Assembly: GCF_036226925.1 (NCBI RefSeq)
Contig: NZ_CP109031.1
Coordinates: forward strand, 1,860,001 to 1,924,000
Direction of reading: 5' to 3'
Length of the DNA: 64,000 nt
DNA from: Streptomyces sp. NBC_00659
GTDB lineage: Bacteria; Actinomycetota; Actinomycetes; Streptomycetales; Streptomycetaceae
Below the pieces are notes generated by a model. It was given only the letters and a program-made list of their open reading frames with translations, did no database searches and was not told where the DNA came from. The position numbers and the translations under genes were made by a program. Positions 7,626-16,171 of this stretch are shown in pieces (position 1 is the stretch's first letter; each line of letters begins with the position of its first letter).

Positions 7626-9488
7626 CTAGGACAGAGGCTTGAGAAAGTCCCGTACGGGCAGGGCGCGGTCGACGACGCGGGTGTCGCCGATCCAGCCGTA
7701 GAAGCCCTGACCGAAGCTCTCGTCGAACTGGGTGGCACCGATGACGAAGGGCTTGCCGAGCGTCGCGATCCCGGTGGACGGCTGTGCGGGGTTGCGGGCG
7801 ATCTTCGAGCCGTCGACGTAGAGCACGGTACGACGGCCGTCGTTCACGACCGCGACATGGGTCCAGCGGCCCACCGGGAGCGCGTGGCTCCACGAGGTCG
7901 GGTCGGCGTCCTGCCGCTCCGGATACACGACGAACTGCAGGAACCGCTCCGGCGACAGATTGAGGCTGCAGGTGGGCTCCAGCGGAGACCAGCCGGTCGT
8001 CTTGCCCGCGGCGCCGTTGCGGCCCTCCCAGCTCAGGATGCCCATCCAGGAGTGGTCGCCCTCGAAGGGATCCGGCAGTTTGATGAACGTCTCGATGGTG
8101 TAGCCCCGGGTGAACCTCGCACTGTTCAGGGCGGCCCCGGCGCGCGTCGTGAGGATGGCGCCGCGGTCGGGGCTCTTCCCGCCGTCGAAGCGGAGACTGG
8201 CGTGGGCGGGCTGGCCCGGATGGTGGTCCGCCGACCAGGTCAGGACGGCCGGGCTACTCGCGTGCAGCCGGCTCACGGTCAGGTCGTTCCCGTGGCCCGT
8301 GAGGTCCCGTACGACGGTGCCGTCCTCGACGGGAGCACCCGGCGCCGTCCCGGAGTCGTCGAAGCGCCAGTAGGCCACCGTTCCGTGCGGCATCACCGCG
8401 GAGGCGGGGCGCGGCTTCGGCGGGACGACGGGCGCGAAGCCCTCGAAACGCTCGTCGAAGTCGATGCTCAGGCTGAACCGGTCGACAGGGCCGCTCAGTT
8501 CGATCGTCTCGGCCTCCAGCGGGGTCCGCTTCTCCGGGTCGCGGGCGAGGAACCACGGCGCGAACGTCTCGACGTCGATGACGCCCCTGGCCAGGTCGAA
8601 GGAGTAGGTGCGGATCATCCCGGCGCCGCCGTAGTAGCGGTCCTGGTAGTTGGTGATGTGGACGTGGACATCGTTGTCGTCGTCGTTGGTCAGGACCGTG
8701 CGCCCTGGCGGCCAGTAGTGGCCGCCGAGGGCGAGGAAGATCTGGTCGTTGCCCCGGACGAGCCCGTCCCACAGGCGCTTGCCGTTGTCGGAGAGCCGGG
8801 CCTTTCCGTCGTCGTCCGACCACGCGATGTCGTGTGTGGTGAGGACGGCGGGAAGCGTCGGATGAGCGTCCAGGACACTCTGGGCCCAGCGCAGCCCCTT
8901 GTCCGACACCCGCCAGTCCAGGGCGAGCACCAGCCACTCCCGGCCGGCGGCGCGCAGCACGTGGTAGCTGTTGTAGCCGTCGGGAGAGGCACCGCGGAAG
9001 GTGGGCATGGAGGCGTAGCGCTCGGGGCCGAACGCGGCCAGGTAGGCCGTGGCTCCGCGCTGGTCGTCGGTGGACGAGGGAATGTCGTGGTTGCCGGCCA
9101 GGACGCTGTAGGGGACCTTGCCGTGGAGGGTGCGGAAGGTGTCGGCGGCGCGTCCGATCTCGTCCTCGGTGCCGTGTTCGGTGACATCGCCGAGGTGCGT
9201 CATGAAGGCGATGTTGGCCTCGGCCCGCTCCGCCACGAGGTACCGGAAGGTCTCCCGCAGCGGCTCCGGGTCCGCGCTGTCGGCGTCGAAGAGGTACTGC
9301 GTGTCGGGAAGCACGGCCAGCGCGAAGCGCGGGCTCTCGGTGTCGAACCGGCCTCCCCCGCCCGTGGTCGCGGCCCGTGCCGGGGCCGTCGTGAAGGCCG
9401 CCGTCGCCGCGCCGGCCGCCGGGACGGCGACCGCCGCGCGCAGCAACGCCCGTCTGTCCGGCCCGTTCTGCTGTCCTGCCGTGCCCAT
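7626..9488 (-). CDS. Tat-exported calcineurin-like phosphoesterase with LamG domain
   Basis: 620 residues. The N-terminus 'PDRRALLRAAVAVPAAGAATAAF...APARA' is a twin-arginine signal with a signal-peptidase site. The metallophosphoesterase domain follows at about 50-310: 'LAVLPDTQYL' (D-x-x-Y variant of DxH), 'MTHLGDVTEHGT' (GDxxE), 'VLAGNHDIPSS' (GNHD) and late His motifs 'LTTHDIAWSD' and 'LALGGHYWPPG'. A concanavalin A-like/LamG domain occupies about 365-615. The pair suggests an extracellular phosphodiesterase or phosphatase with a glycan-binding or structural module. ATG start with GGAGGG upstream. Streptomyces often release such enzymes for phosphate scavenging; no Pho box was identified here. 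Confidence 0.88.
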   Translation of the reverse strand: MGTAGQQNGPDRRALLRAAVAVPAAGAATAAFTTAPARAATTGGGGRFDTESPRFALAVLPDTQYLFDADSADPEPLRETFRYLVAERAEANIAFMTHLGDVTEHGTEDEIGRAADTFRTLHGKVPYSVLAGNHDIPSSTDDQRGATAYLAAFGPERYASMPTFRGASPDGYNSYHVLRAAGREWLVLALDWRVSDKGLRWAQSVLDAHPTLPAVLTTHDIAWSDDDGKARLSDNGKRLWDGLVRGNDQIFLALGGHYWPPGRTVLTNDDDNDVHVHITNYQDRYYGGAGMIRTYSFDLARGVIDVETFAPWFLARDPEKRTPLEAETIELSGPVDRFSLSIDFDERFEGFAPVVPPKPRPASAVMPHGTVAYWRFDDSGTAPGAPVEDGTVVRDLTGHGNDLTVSRLHASSPAVLTWSADHHPGQPAHASLRFDGGKSPDRGAILTTRAGAALNSARFTRGYTIETFIKLPDPFEGDHSWMGILSWEGRNGAAGKTTGWSPLEPTCSLNLSPERFLQFVVYPERQDADPTSWSHALPVGRWTHVAVVNDGRRTVLYVDGSKIARNPAQPSTGIATLGKPFVIGATQFDESFGQGFYGWIGDTRVVDRALPVRDFLKPLS

Positions 9489-9660
9489 GTGCCCTCCAGG
9501 TGAGCGGGATCGGTGTCAGGGGGCACGCTGGTGACCGGCCATGACCGGGCGGTGGCAGCGAGCTGAACGACGCGTTGTGATCGCCGCACGATTGACGTCC
9601 GGCACGCCGGGGCGGCGGACGACCGGATCGCGCACACACTCTGCACCGCCGGAACACCCT

Positions 9661-9689
9661 TTGACAGCAAGGGAGTTGATAGAAAGGAT
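9661..9689 (+). promoter_or_regulatory. Sigma-HrdB-type promoter of thioesterase gene
   Basis: TTGACA (9661-9666), 17 bp, then AAGGAT (9684-9689) closely match the Streptomyces vegetative consensus TTGACR-N17-TAGGAT. It lies 40 bp ahead of the thioesterase start, with AAGGAG (9717-9722) as ribosome site. Confidence 0.65.
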
Positions 9690-9728
9690 CACCGACTTGC
9701 GTCCCGCCGTTCCCACAAGGAGCCCGAT

Positions 9729-10133
9729 GTGACCGTGACCGCCGACGACATCTACGCGATGGCCCCCTACGCCAGGACCCTGGGCGTCCGCTTCACGGCT
9801 CTGTCCGCCGAGGGAGTGGACGCCGAACTCGATTTCGTGCCCGAACTGTCCACTGTGGGAGGCGGGTTGCACGGGGGCGCCCTGATGGGCCTGGCCGACG
9901 TCGCCTCGGCGGTGTGCGCCGCGCTGAACGGCCCCGCGGGCGCGGTCCCGGCCACCACCACCTCGACCACGCACTTCCTGCGGCCGGTACTCGAGGGAGG
10001 CGCGTACGCGAAGGCCCGGGTGCTGCGGGTGGGACGCGACACGGCGGTCGTGGAATGCGACATCGAGGACGACAGGCACCGGCTCTGCACACGAGTCACC
10101 CAGACGGTGAGCATACGAGTGCCGCGCGGCTGA
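9729..10133 (+). CDS. PaaI-type hotdog-fold thioesterase
   Basis: 134 residues with a single hotdog domain. 'VGGGLHGGALMGLADVASAVCAALN' is the PaaI signature, with the HGG stretch and Asp of the long central helix, and 'TTTSTTHFLRPVLEGGAYAKARVLRVGRDTAVVECDIEDD' supplies the strand region. Such enzymes hydrolyse acyl- or aryl-CoA thioesters. The GTG start overlaps an ATG two bases upstream (ATGTGA) that would stop at once. A good ribosome site and promoter precede it. Confidence 0.85.
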   Translation: MTVTADDIYAMAPYARTLGVRFTALSAEGVDAELDFVPELSTVGGGLHGGALMGLADVASAVCAALNGPAGAVPATTTSTTHFLRPVLEGGAYAKARVLRVGRDTAVVECDIEDDRHRLCTRVTQTVSIRVPRG

Positions 10134-10189
10134 ACGGGCACCCGACGGTTCAGAACCCTGATCGGCTCACACCGCCGTCTCCGGGTGAG

Positions 10190-10549
10190 CTACGGCTGGT
10201 CGAGTGTGCCCTCGAGCACCTTGTCCTTGTCGAAGTCGCCGTCGTCGTCGAGCCAGCCGAGGTCGCCCATGGCCGCGTTGACGACGAGCACGTCGTAGTC
10301 GTCGCCCTTCACGCCGTCACAGGCGGAGGGCTTGCCTCTCCCATCCGCCTGGTACTGAGCGACGAGGGCTCTCTGGCATCCCTTGACGATGTCGTCGTAA
10401 GACGGCCGGCTGATCCAGTAAACGCTTCCACCGACGGCGAGGGCACCTGCGACGGCGGCGGCCAGGATCAGGGTGCGGCGCTTCGTCGCGGTCGGCTTCG
10501 GTACGACGGGGGGCGGGGTGTCGGGCATCGGTGGCAACTGGTTCGTCAT
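10190..10549 (-). CDS. Small membrane-anchored hypothetical protein
   Basis: 119 residues. A Pro-rich cytoplasmic start ('MTNQLPPMPDTPPPVVPKPTATKRR') precedes one transmembrane helix ('TLILAAAVAGALAVGGSVYWI', about 26-46), then an acidic extracellular domain with two Cys ('IVKGCQRALVAQ' and 'PSACDGVKGDDYDVLVVNAAMGDLGWLDDDGDFDKDKVLEGTL'). This resembles other Streptomyces single-pass proteins of unknown function. ATG at 10549 was preferred because the upstream extension is low-complexity and GGGGA lies before this start. Confidence 0.7.
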   Translation of the reverse strand: MTNQLPPMPDTPPPVVPKPTATKRRTLILAAAVAGALAVGGSVYWISRPSYDDIVKGCQRALVAQYQADGRGKPSACDGVKGDDYDVLVVNAAMGDLGWLDDDGDFDKDKVLEGTLDQP

Positions 10550-10730
10550 GGCTATCCCCAAGTTGTGCGGATTCGGGATGCTAGCGACGGTGGAGCGGCT
10601 CCGGCTGCCGGTTGGCCGGGTTGCACCGAAACGAGGAACGTGCGGATCTCTGCGCACATGACGCCCGGGACGGACGGCCGAGGGCGCGCCGCGATGGGTG
10701 CGGGCTCGCAGCCGGTCCGTAAAAGGTCAC

Positions 10731-10775
10731 CCTGGCTGCCCCCTGAGGCTCGTCGTGAACCTCAAGGGAGCCAGG
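10731..10775 (-). terminator. Rho-independent terminator of the DUF4442 gene
   Basis: CCTGGCT...CCTGAGG pairs with CCTCA..AGCCAGG around a 10-base loop. On the minus strand the hairpin is followed by GTGACCTTTT. It lies 19 bp beyond the stop of the thioesterase-like gene at 10794. Confidence 0.75.
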
Positions 10776-10793
10776 ATTTCACAGGCCGCCGAG

Positions 10794-11246
10794 TCAGCCG
10801 TTCGGGCGAAGGGTCCAGACGACCGTCATCTCGCCGGTCACCGCGCCGTCGCCGCGCCGGATGGCGATGGCGACCGGGAACTCGGGGCGCTGGCCGGCGT
10901 CGAGCTCGGCGACGACGTCTGCGGCGGGCCGCCCGAGCGTGGCGGTGGCCGTGACGGGGCCCATCGCGAGCTTCTTGTACGCGATCTCGGCGCTGACCGC
11001 GAGCGGCACGGCGCGGGAGAGCTGGTCCCCGAAGGCGGCGAGCACGATGGCCCCGCTCGCCGACTCGCCCAGCGTGAACATGGCTCCGGCATGCGGTCCG
11101 CCGACATGGTTGTGGAAGTCACCCTGGTCCGGGAGCGCCACAACGGCCTTCTCCGGAGTGGTCTCCACGAACTCGAGGTTCAGGGTCCGGGCCATCGGCA
11201 CGGTCGCGGCGAGCATCTCGCCGATCGTCATCTGGTCTGCGCTCAT
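10794..11246 (-). CDS. DUF4442-type hotdog thioesterase-like protein
   Basis: 150 residues with one hotdog domain: 'GDFHNHVGGPHAGAMFTLGESASGAIVLAAF' is the HxxG-bearing helix segment and 'AEIAYKKLAMGPVTATATLG' the following strands. DUF4442/PaaI proteins are predicted acyl-CoA thioesterases. It is a different subfamily from the thioesterase at 9729. It has its own terminator and is separated from neighbours on both sides. Confidence 0.82.
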   Translation of the reverse strand: MSADQMTIGEMLAATVPMARTLNLEFVETTPEKAVVALPDQGDFHNHVGGPHAGAMFTLGESASGAIVLAAFGDQLSRAVPLAVSAEIAYKKLAMGPVTATATLGRPAADVVAELDAGQRPEFPVAIAIRRGDGAVTGEMTVVWTLRPNG

Positions 11247-11421
11247 ACCGCGAGGTTACCCATGAGTAGCAATCCTTGACCAGCCCCTCCGCACGGCATC
11301 GAAGCCGGGGCGGCACCGAGAGCCTGAGCCGCACACCGGTCGGCACCGCGGTGGGCACCGTTCTGGGCACTGCGGTGGGCACTCCGGTACAGGCCTGACG
11401 AAACGCGGTGACAGAAACGTT

Positions 11422-11448
11422 TCACAGGCGCCGCTAACGTGACTGCCC
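11422..11448 (+). promoter_or_regulatory. Probable leaderless promoter, shared with the downstream paralogue
   Basis: TCACAGGC sits exactly 27 bp ahead of the ATG, followed by TAACGT 16 to 11 bp before it. The paralogous gene at 12646 has TCACAGGC and TATCGT at the same two distances. Neither gene has a ribosome site, so both are probably transcribed from at or near the start codon. Confidence 0.5.
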
Positions 11449-12531
11449 ATGTGGCCAGGACAGCAGCCGCCCGGAGGCGAGCAGACCCCGCAGGGACAGA
11501 CCCCACAGGGACAGCACCCGCACGGGCAGAACCCGTACCAGCAGCCGGGGTACCAGCAGCCGAACCCGTACCAGCAGCCCGGATACCAGCAGCCGGGCCC
11601 GTACGGACAGCAGCCGGAGCGGCCGCAGCAGCCCGGTGCCTACGGAACGCAACCCGGGCAGCAGCCGTGGGACGCGGCCGCCACCGCGGGCCCACCCGTG
11701 CCGCCGCGGGGGAACGGGAACCGGACGAAGGTGATCGCCGTCGTGGCGGCCACCGCCGTGGTCGTGGCCGCCGGGGTGACCGGCGCCGTCCTGCTCGGCG
11801 GCGGGAAGGAGGACCGGGCCGGCGACGGCGACAAGGGCGCGGGCTCGAAGCCCCCGGCGAGTGCCCCGAAGAGCCCGGACGCCTCCCCCTCCGACGGCGA
11901 TCCGCGCGGCGGGGCCGCCGAGCAGCCGACCGTCCCCGGCTGGAAGGTCGTCGTCAACCCCAAGTGGGGCACGGCCTTCGACGTCCCCGCGGACTGGGAG
12001 GTGGGCTCACCGGGCACGTCGATCGGGTTCGAGAAGCACGACGCGAAGGCCGACGACAAGCCGCTGATCATGATGTCGGCTCCCGCCTACTTCAAGTCCA
12101 AGTGGTGCACCACCGACGGCGACAAGGACGGCCGCACGGAGGACACCGCGCTCGGCGCCGCGGGCACCAAGGGCGCGAGCGGAGCGAAGAGTACCGACGA
12201 GGTCGCCGTGAACCAGGTCCCCTGGTGGGTGTTCGGCGGCTACACGCAGCCGGACAAGAAGAGTCTGACCTTCGACAAGAAGACCCGGCCGTACACCACG
12301 GACTCGGGCATCACGGGGAGCGTCGCCTGGGCCAGGTCCAAGAACACGCCCCGGAAGGGGAAGTGCGCGAGCGACGGCAAGGCCGTCACGTTCGGATTCA
12401 AGAACTCCGCCGGCGACTTCGTGGCGTGGAATCTCTACGGGGCCACGGGCGTCCAGGACGAGATCCCCGACGCGACCGTCTTGAAGATCCTGAGCACCGT
12501 CCGCCTGCACGGTGACCCGACGGAGTCCTGA
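11449..12531 (+). CDS. Pro/Gln/Tyr-rich single-pass membrane protein, first tandem paralogue
   Basis: 360 residues. Residues 1-90 are a low-complexity cytoplasmic tail built on repeats of NPYQQPGYQQP. One transmembrane helix lies at about 94-117 ('VIAVVAATAVVVAAGVTGAVLL'). After an acidic linker comes an extracellular domain of about 200 residues starting 'PGWKVVVNPKWGTAFDVPADWEV'. It has two cysteines ('KSKWCTTDGDKDGRTEDT' and 'KGKCASDGK') that may pair, and the first is followed by a DxDxDG loop that looks like a calcium site. No family function is known to me. It is followed 114 bp later by a close paralogue. Confidence 0.8.
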   Translation: MWPGQQPPGGEQTPQGQTPQGQHPHGQNPYQQPGYQQPNPYQQPGYQQPGPYGQQPERPQQPGAYGTQPGQQPWDAAATAGPPVPPRGNGNRTKVIAVVAATAVVVAAGVTGAVLLGGGKEDRAGDGDKGAGSKPPASAPKSPDASPSDGDPRGGAAEQPTVPGWKVVVNPKWGTAFDVPADWEVGSPGTSIGFEKHDAKADDKPLIMMSAPAYFKSKWCTTDGDKDGRTEDTALGAAGTKGASGAKSTDEVAVNQVPWWVFGGYTQPDKKSLTFDKKTRPYTTDSGITGSVAWARSKNTPRKGKCASDGKAVTFGFKNSAGDFVAWNLYGATGVQDEIPDATVLKILSTVRLHGDPTES

Positions 12532-12645
12532 CCCGGCATCAGACGCGTGCCGATCCGGGATCAATGGGACAAGTTGCCTGATGGTGCGGTCGTTTCGGGG
12601 ACCGCCGTGGCACCCGGGTCACAGGCCCCTCTATCGTTACCAGCC

Positions 12646-13680
12646 ATGTGGCCAGGACAGCAGCCGCCCGGGGGCGAGCAGAACCCGCAGGACCAGAACC
12701 CGTATCAGCAGCCGGGTTACCAGCAGCCGAATCCGTATCAGCAGCCCGGATACCAGCAGACGGGGTATCCGCAGCCCGGCCCGTACGGACAGCAGCCGGG
12801 GCAGCCGCAGTGGGGAGCGCCGTCGGATCCCCTCGGCCCGCCCCAGGTGCCCGGCGGCAACGGCGGTGACGGCAACAAGACGAAGATCACCGCGATCGTC
12901 GCGGCCCTTGCCGTCGTGATCGCCGCCGGGGTCACCGGTTTCCTCGTCCTGGGCGGAGACGGCGACTCGGACGACAAGGCCGGCGGGGACACCTCCAAGT
13001 CCCCGAAGGCGTCCGCCTCCACGTCGGCGAGCGCGAGCGAGGCCAACCCGCGCGGCGGCGACGGCGAGAAGGCGACGATCGACGGCTGGAAGGTCGTGGT
13101 GAACCCGAAGTGGGGCACCGCCTTCGACGTGCCGCCGGAATGGAACATCGGCAGTTCCGGCACCTTCATCGGCTTCGAGGACGACAAGAAGGGCGACGGC
13201 TCCGTGCTCATCGGCATGTCCGCGCCCGCGTTCCTCAAGGAGAAGTGGTGCACGTCCGACGCGAACAAGGACGGCCGCACCGAGGACACCTCGCTCGCCG
13301 CCGCCGGCACGAAGGGTCAGAGCGGCGCCAAGAACACCGACGACGTGGCGCGCAACGACTCGGCGTGGTGGGTCTTCGGCGGCTACACCGACCAGAAGGA
13401 CGCTTCGAAGAAGCTGCTGAAGATCGGCAAGCCCGAGGCGTACACCACGGCCTCGGGCATCGAGGGCAGCGTCGCGACAACGTACTCCAAGGGTGTCGCC
13501 AAGAAGGGCAAGTGCGACTCCGACGGCAAGGCGACCACCTTCGCCTTCAAGAACTCGGCGGGCGACTTCGTGTCCTGGACCCTCTACGGCGCCAAGGGTG
13601 TCTCGGAGGAGATCCCGGACGCGACCGTGAAGAAGATCCTCAGCACCGTACGGCTGCACGGCGAGCCGACGGGTTCCTGA
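12646..13680 (+). CDS. Pro/Gln/Tyr-rich single-pass membrane protein, second tandem paralogue
   Basis: 344 residues, same plan as the preceding gene: PYQQPGYQQP-repeat tail, transmembrane helix at about 80-103, acidic linker, then 'DGWKVVVNPKWGTAFDVPPEWNI'. The extracellular domains are clearly homologous over their full length, with the Cys pair and the Ca-like loop kept ('WCTSDANKDGRTEDT'), but substitutions throughout indicate an old duplication. ATG at 12646 is aligned with the start of the first copy; the frame is open upstream but not protein-like. Confidence 0.8.
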   Translation: MWPGQQPPGGEQNPQDQNPYQQPGYQQPNPYQQPGYQQTGYPQPGPYGQQPGQPQWGAPSDPLGPPQVPGGNGGDGNKTKITAIVAALAVVIAAGVTGFLVLGGDGDSDDKAGGDTSKSPKASASTSASASEANPRGGDGEKATIDGWKVVVNPKWGTAFDVPPEWNIGSSGTFIGFEDDKKGDGSVLIGMSAPAFLKEKWCTSDANKDGRTEDTSLAAAGTKGQSGAKNTDDVARNDSAWWVFGGYTDQKDASKKLLKIGKPEAYTTASGIEGSVATTYSKGVAKKGKCDSDGKATTFAFKNSAGDFVSWTLYGAKGVSEEIPDATVKKILSTVRLHGEPTGS

Positions 13681-13894
13681 GCCCCCGGCCGAGGCGCGCG
13701 ACTGCGGGCACAGCCTCCGGTCCCCGGCCGGAACGGAGTCCCGGCTGAGCGGAGCCTGTTCCGCCGCCGCTGCCGTCGGCGCACACGACGGACAGGGGTG
13801 CCGGCGCGCGTACGGCCGGGGCCGGGTGGGCCGGTCGGCGTATACGTGCCGGTGCCGGGCGGCGTGAGCGCCCGGAAGGGTGTTCAAAACGGGT

Positions 13895-13924
13895 TTGGCA
13901 AGTCGGGCACCGGGCGGCGATAGT
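13895..13924 (+). promoter_or_regulatory. Probable leaderless promoter of MFS gene
   Basis: TTGGCA (13895-13900), 18 bp, then GATAGT (13919-13924). The GTG start at 13931 lies seven bases after the -10 box, so transcription would begin at the start codon. No ribosome site is present. Confidence 0.45.
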
Positions 13925-13930
13925 CTCCCG

Positions 13931-15253
13931 GTGACCTCAGCCGCCGACCTCGCCCGACCCTCCCGCCGCCCCTCCTGGGCGGGCCGGAACTACACCCTCC
14001 TGACCGCCGCCGCGGTCGTCACCAACCTGGGCAGCCAGGGCGCGCTGATCGCCGCGGCGTTCGCGGTGCTCGGAGCGGGCGGCGACGGAGGCGACGTCGG
14101 CCTGGTGGCCGCGGCGCGCACGCTGCCGCTGGTGCTCTTCCTGCTGATCGGCGGAGCGGTCGCGGACCGGCTGCCGCGGCATCGGGTGATGGTCGCGGCC
14201 AACGCCCTCAACTGTGTGTCGCAGGCGGCGTTCGCCGTACTGGTCATCTCCGGCGATGCACGGCTGTGGCAGATGATGCTGCTGTCCGCGCTCGGCGGCA
14301 CCGGGCAGGCCTTCTTCAACCCGGCCGCCGAGGGCATGCTCATGTCCTCCGTCCGCGGTGAGCAGGCGAGCCGCGCGTTCGCGATGTTCCGGATGGCGAT
14401 GCAGGGCGCGGGTCTCGGCGGCGCGGCCCTGGGCGGCGCGCTGGTGGCCGTGATCGGACCGGGCTGGGTGCTCGCCGTGGACGCGGTCGCCTTCGCGGTC
14501 GCCGGTGCGCTGCGTTGCTTCCTCGACGTGAGCCACATACCGCCGCGTGAACCGGGCGGCGGTCTGCTCGCCGACCTGCGCGACGGCTGGCACGAATTCG
14601 TCGGACGGCCCTGGCTGTGGACGATCGTCGCGCAGTTCTCCGTGGTGGTCGCGGTCGTCGGAGCCGCGGACGCGGTCTACGGTCCGCTGGTCGCCCGGGA
14701 CAGCCTCGGCGGGCCGGGACCCTGGGGTCTGGCGCTCGGCGCGTTCGGCGCCGGGACCGTGGGCGGCGCGCTGCTCATGACCCGCTGGAAGCCCCGTCGC
14801 CTGCTGCTCGCGGGCACCTTGTGCGTCTTCCCGCTCGCGGCACCCGCCGCCGCGCTCGCGGTCCCCCTGCCGGTGGGACCGCTGTACGCCGTGATGTTCG
14901 TCAGCGGTCTGGCGATCGAGGTCTTCGGTGTGTCGTGGATGACGGCGCTCCACCAGGAGATCCCCGAGGACAAGCTCTCACGGGTCTCGGCGTACGACTG
15001 GTTCGGCTCGATCGCGATGGTCCCGCTTGCCACGGCGCTGGCGGGCCCGGCGGAGCAGGCCTTCGGCCGGACGCCCGCGCTGTGGGGCTGCGCGACGCTC
15101 GTCGTGGTGGTCACCGCGGCGGTGCTGTGCGTCCCGGACGTCCGGAATCTGACACGGCGCTCCCGGTCGGTGGCGCAGGGCGCCCCCGCCGCGGTGTCCG
15201 CCACGGAGCACGCGTCAGCCGATGCTGAAGGACCCGCCGGGCGGCTCGGGTGA
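13931..15253 (+). CDS. MFS transporter (EntS-like MFS_3 type)
   Basis: About 440 residues with 10-12 hydrophobic helices: 'NYTLLTAAAVVTNLGSQGALIAAAFAVL', 'LVAAARTLPLVLFLLIGGAVADRLPRHRVMVAAN' (MFS motif A, GGxxADRxxR), and a second half from about residue 215. The MFS_3 group includes enterobactin-type and macrolide exporters, so export of a secondary metabolite or drug is likely; substrate unknown. GTG at 13931 chosen from the promoter position. The 3' end overlaps the convergent spermidine synthase-like gene by 39 bp. Confidence 0.88.
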   Translation: MTSAADLARPSRRPSWAGRNYTLLTAAAVVTNLGSQGALIAAAFAVLGAGGDGGDVGLVAAARTLPLVLFLLIGGAVADRLPRHRVMVAANALNCVSQAAFAVLVISGDARLWQMMLLSALGGTGQAFFNPAAEGMLMSSVRGEQASRAFAMFRMAMQGAGLGGAALGGALVAVIGPGWVLAVDAVAFAVAGALRCFLDVSHIPPREPGGGLLADLRDGWHEFVGRPWLWTIVAQFSVVVAVVGAADAVYGPLVARDSLGGPGPWGLALGAFGAGTVGGALLMTRWKPRRLLLAGTLCVFPLAAPAAALAVPLPVGPLYAVMFVSGLAIEVFGVSWMTALHQEIPEDKLSRVSAYDWFGSIAMVPLATALAGPAEQAFGRTPALWGCATLVVVVTAAVLCVPDVRNLTRRSRSVAQGAPAAVSATEHASADAEGPAGRLG

Positions 15254-16060
15254 CGGAACCGCGTCCTCGTCGCGCACCGGAGCGGCCCCACCGATGAAGT
15301 CCCGCAGCGCGGGGCCGTGTTCGACGCGGGCCGGAAAGGCGTCGGCGGCGGTACGACGGGCCAGGGCTGCCGTGTCGAGCGGGTGGTGGGAGGCCACGAG
15401 CACGGCGTTGCCGAAACGCCGCCCGCGCAGCACACCGGGCTCGGCGATGAGGGCGATCTCCTCGAACACCGTGGAGAACGTGGCGAGCTGGGAGCGCAGA
15501 AAGGCGAAGGGCGCCGCGTCCGCGAGGTTGGCGAGGTAGACACCGCCGGGGCGCAGCACGCGCTCGGCGGCGTTCGCGTAGGCGGTGGACGTCAGATGTG
15601 CCGGTACGCGCGAGCCGCCGAAGACGTCCGCGATCAGGATGTCCGCGGAGCCGGGGGCGGCGGCCTCGATCCAGGCGCGGGCGTCGGCGTGGTGCAGTGC
15701 GATGCCCGTGCCGCCGGGTACCGGCAGACACTCGCCGATCATGGCCAGCAGTCCCTGGTCCGCCTCGATCACGTCCTGGCGTGAACCGGGCCGGGTGGCC
15801 GCGACGTAGCGGGGCAGGGTGAGCGCCCCGCCGCCCAGGTGCAGGACGTCCAGAGCGCGTCCCGGTTCCGCCACCGTGTCCAGCACGTGCCCGAGCCGCC
15901 GGGTGTACTCGAACTCCAGGTGCGTCGGTTCGTCCAGATCGACGTACGACTGGGGTGCGCCGTCCACGGTCAGCAGCCATGCCCGCTCGCGGTCCACGTC
16001 GGGCATCAGCTTGGCGGTCCCGTGCTCCACGGCCCGCATCACGGGTATCGGCTCGTTCAC
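15215..16060 (-). CDS. Spermidine synthase-like methyltransferase-fold protein
   Basis: 281 residues. 'LDVLHLGGGALTLPRYVAATRPGSRQDVIEADQGLLAMIGECL' is the Rossmann-type cofactor motif and acidic loop of the spermine/spermidine synthase family, and 'ADILIADVFGGSRVPAHLTSTAYA' matches the D-x-F-D region. As is usual in actinobacterial homologues, the spermidine synthase gatekeeper Asp pair is not obvious, so aminopropyl transfer is uncertain and the substrate unknown. GTG at 16060 was chosen over a further upstream ATG because the family usually begins with 'NEPIPV'. Confidence 0.78.
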   Translation of the reverse strand: MNEPIPVMRAVEHGTAKLMPDVDRERAWLLTVDGAPQSYVDLDEPTHLEFEYTRRLGHVLDTVAEPGRALDVLHLGGGALTLPRYVAATRPGSRQDVIEADQGLLAMIGECLPVPGGTGIALHHADARAWIEAAAPGSADILIADVFGGSRVPAHLTSTAYANAAERVLRPGGVYLANLADAAPFAFLRSQLATFSTVFEEIALIAEPGVLRGRRFGNAVLVASHHPLDTAALARRTAADAFPARVEHGPALRDFIGGAAPVRDEDAVPSPEPPGGSFSIG

Positions 16061-16118
16061 GGGTCCATTGTGCGGTACCGGCAACATCACGAAAGTGCGG
16101 CGCCGACGGCGGCACGAA

Positions 16119-16149
16119 CGGGTGCCCGCCCTCTCGGGGCGGGCACCCG
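16119..16149 (-). terminator. Terminator downstream of EF-Tu paralogue
   Basis: CGGGTGCCCGCC and its complement around a six-base loop make a 12-bp GC hairpin, 22 bp beyond the EF-Tu stop codon. On the minus strand it is followed by TTCGTG rather than a T run. Confidence 0.75.
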
Positions 16150-16171
16150 CGTCGCCGTACCGGGCCGGGCG

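Noticed and set aside
6498..9503. Plus-strand open frame of 1001 codons
   Set aside because: It lies antisense to the SDR and phosphoesterase genes, whose motifs are unmistakable; long antisense frames are common in high-GC DNA.
9541..9732. 63-codon frame ending at the thioesterase start (ATGTGA junction)
   Set aside because: It has no ribosome site, starts inside the phosphoesterase leader, and its composition is Arg/Thr-rich; the promoter at 9661 lies inside it.
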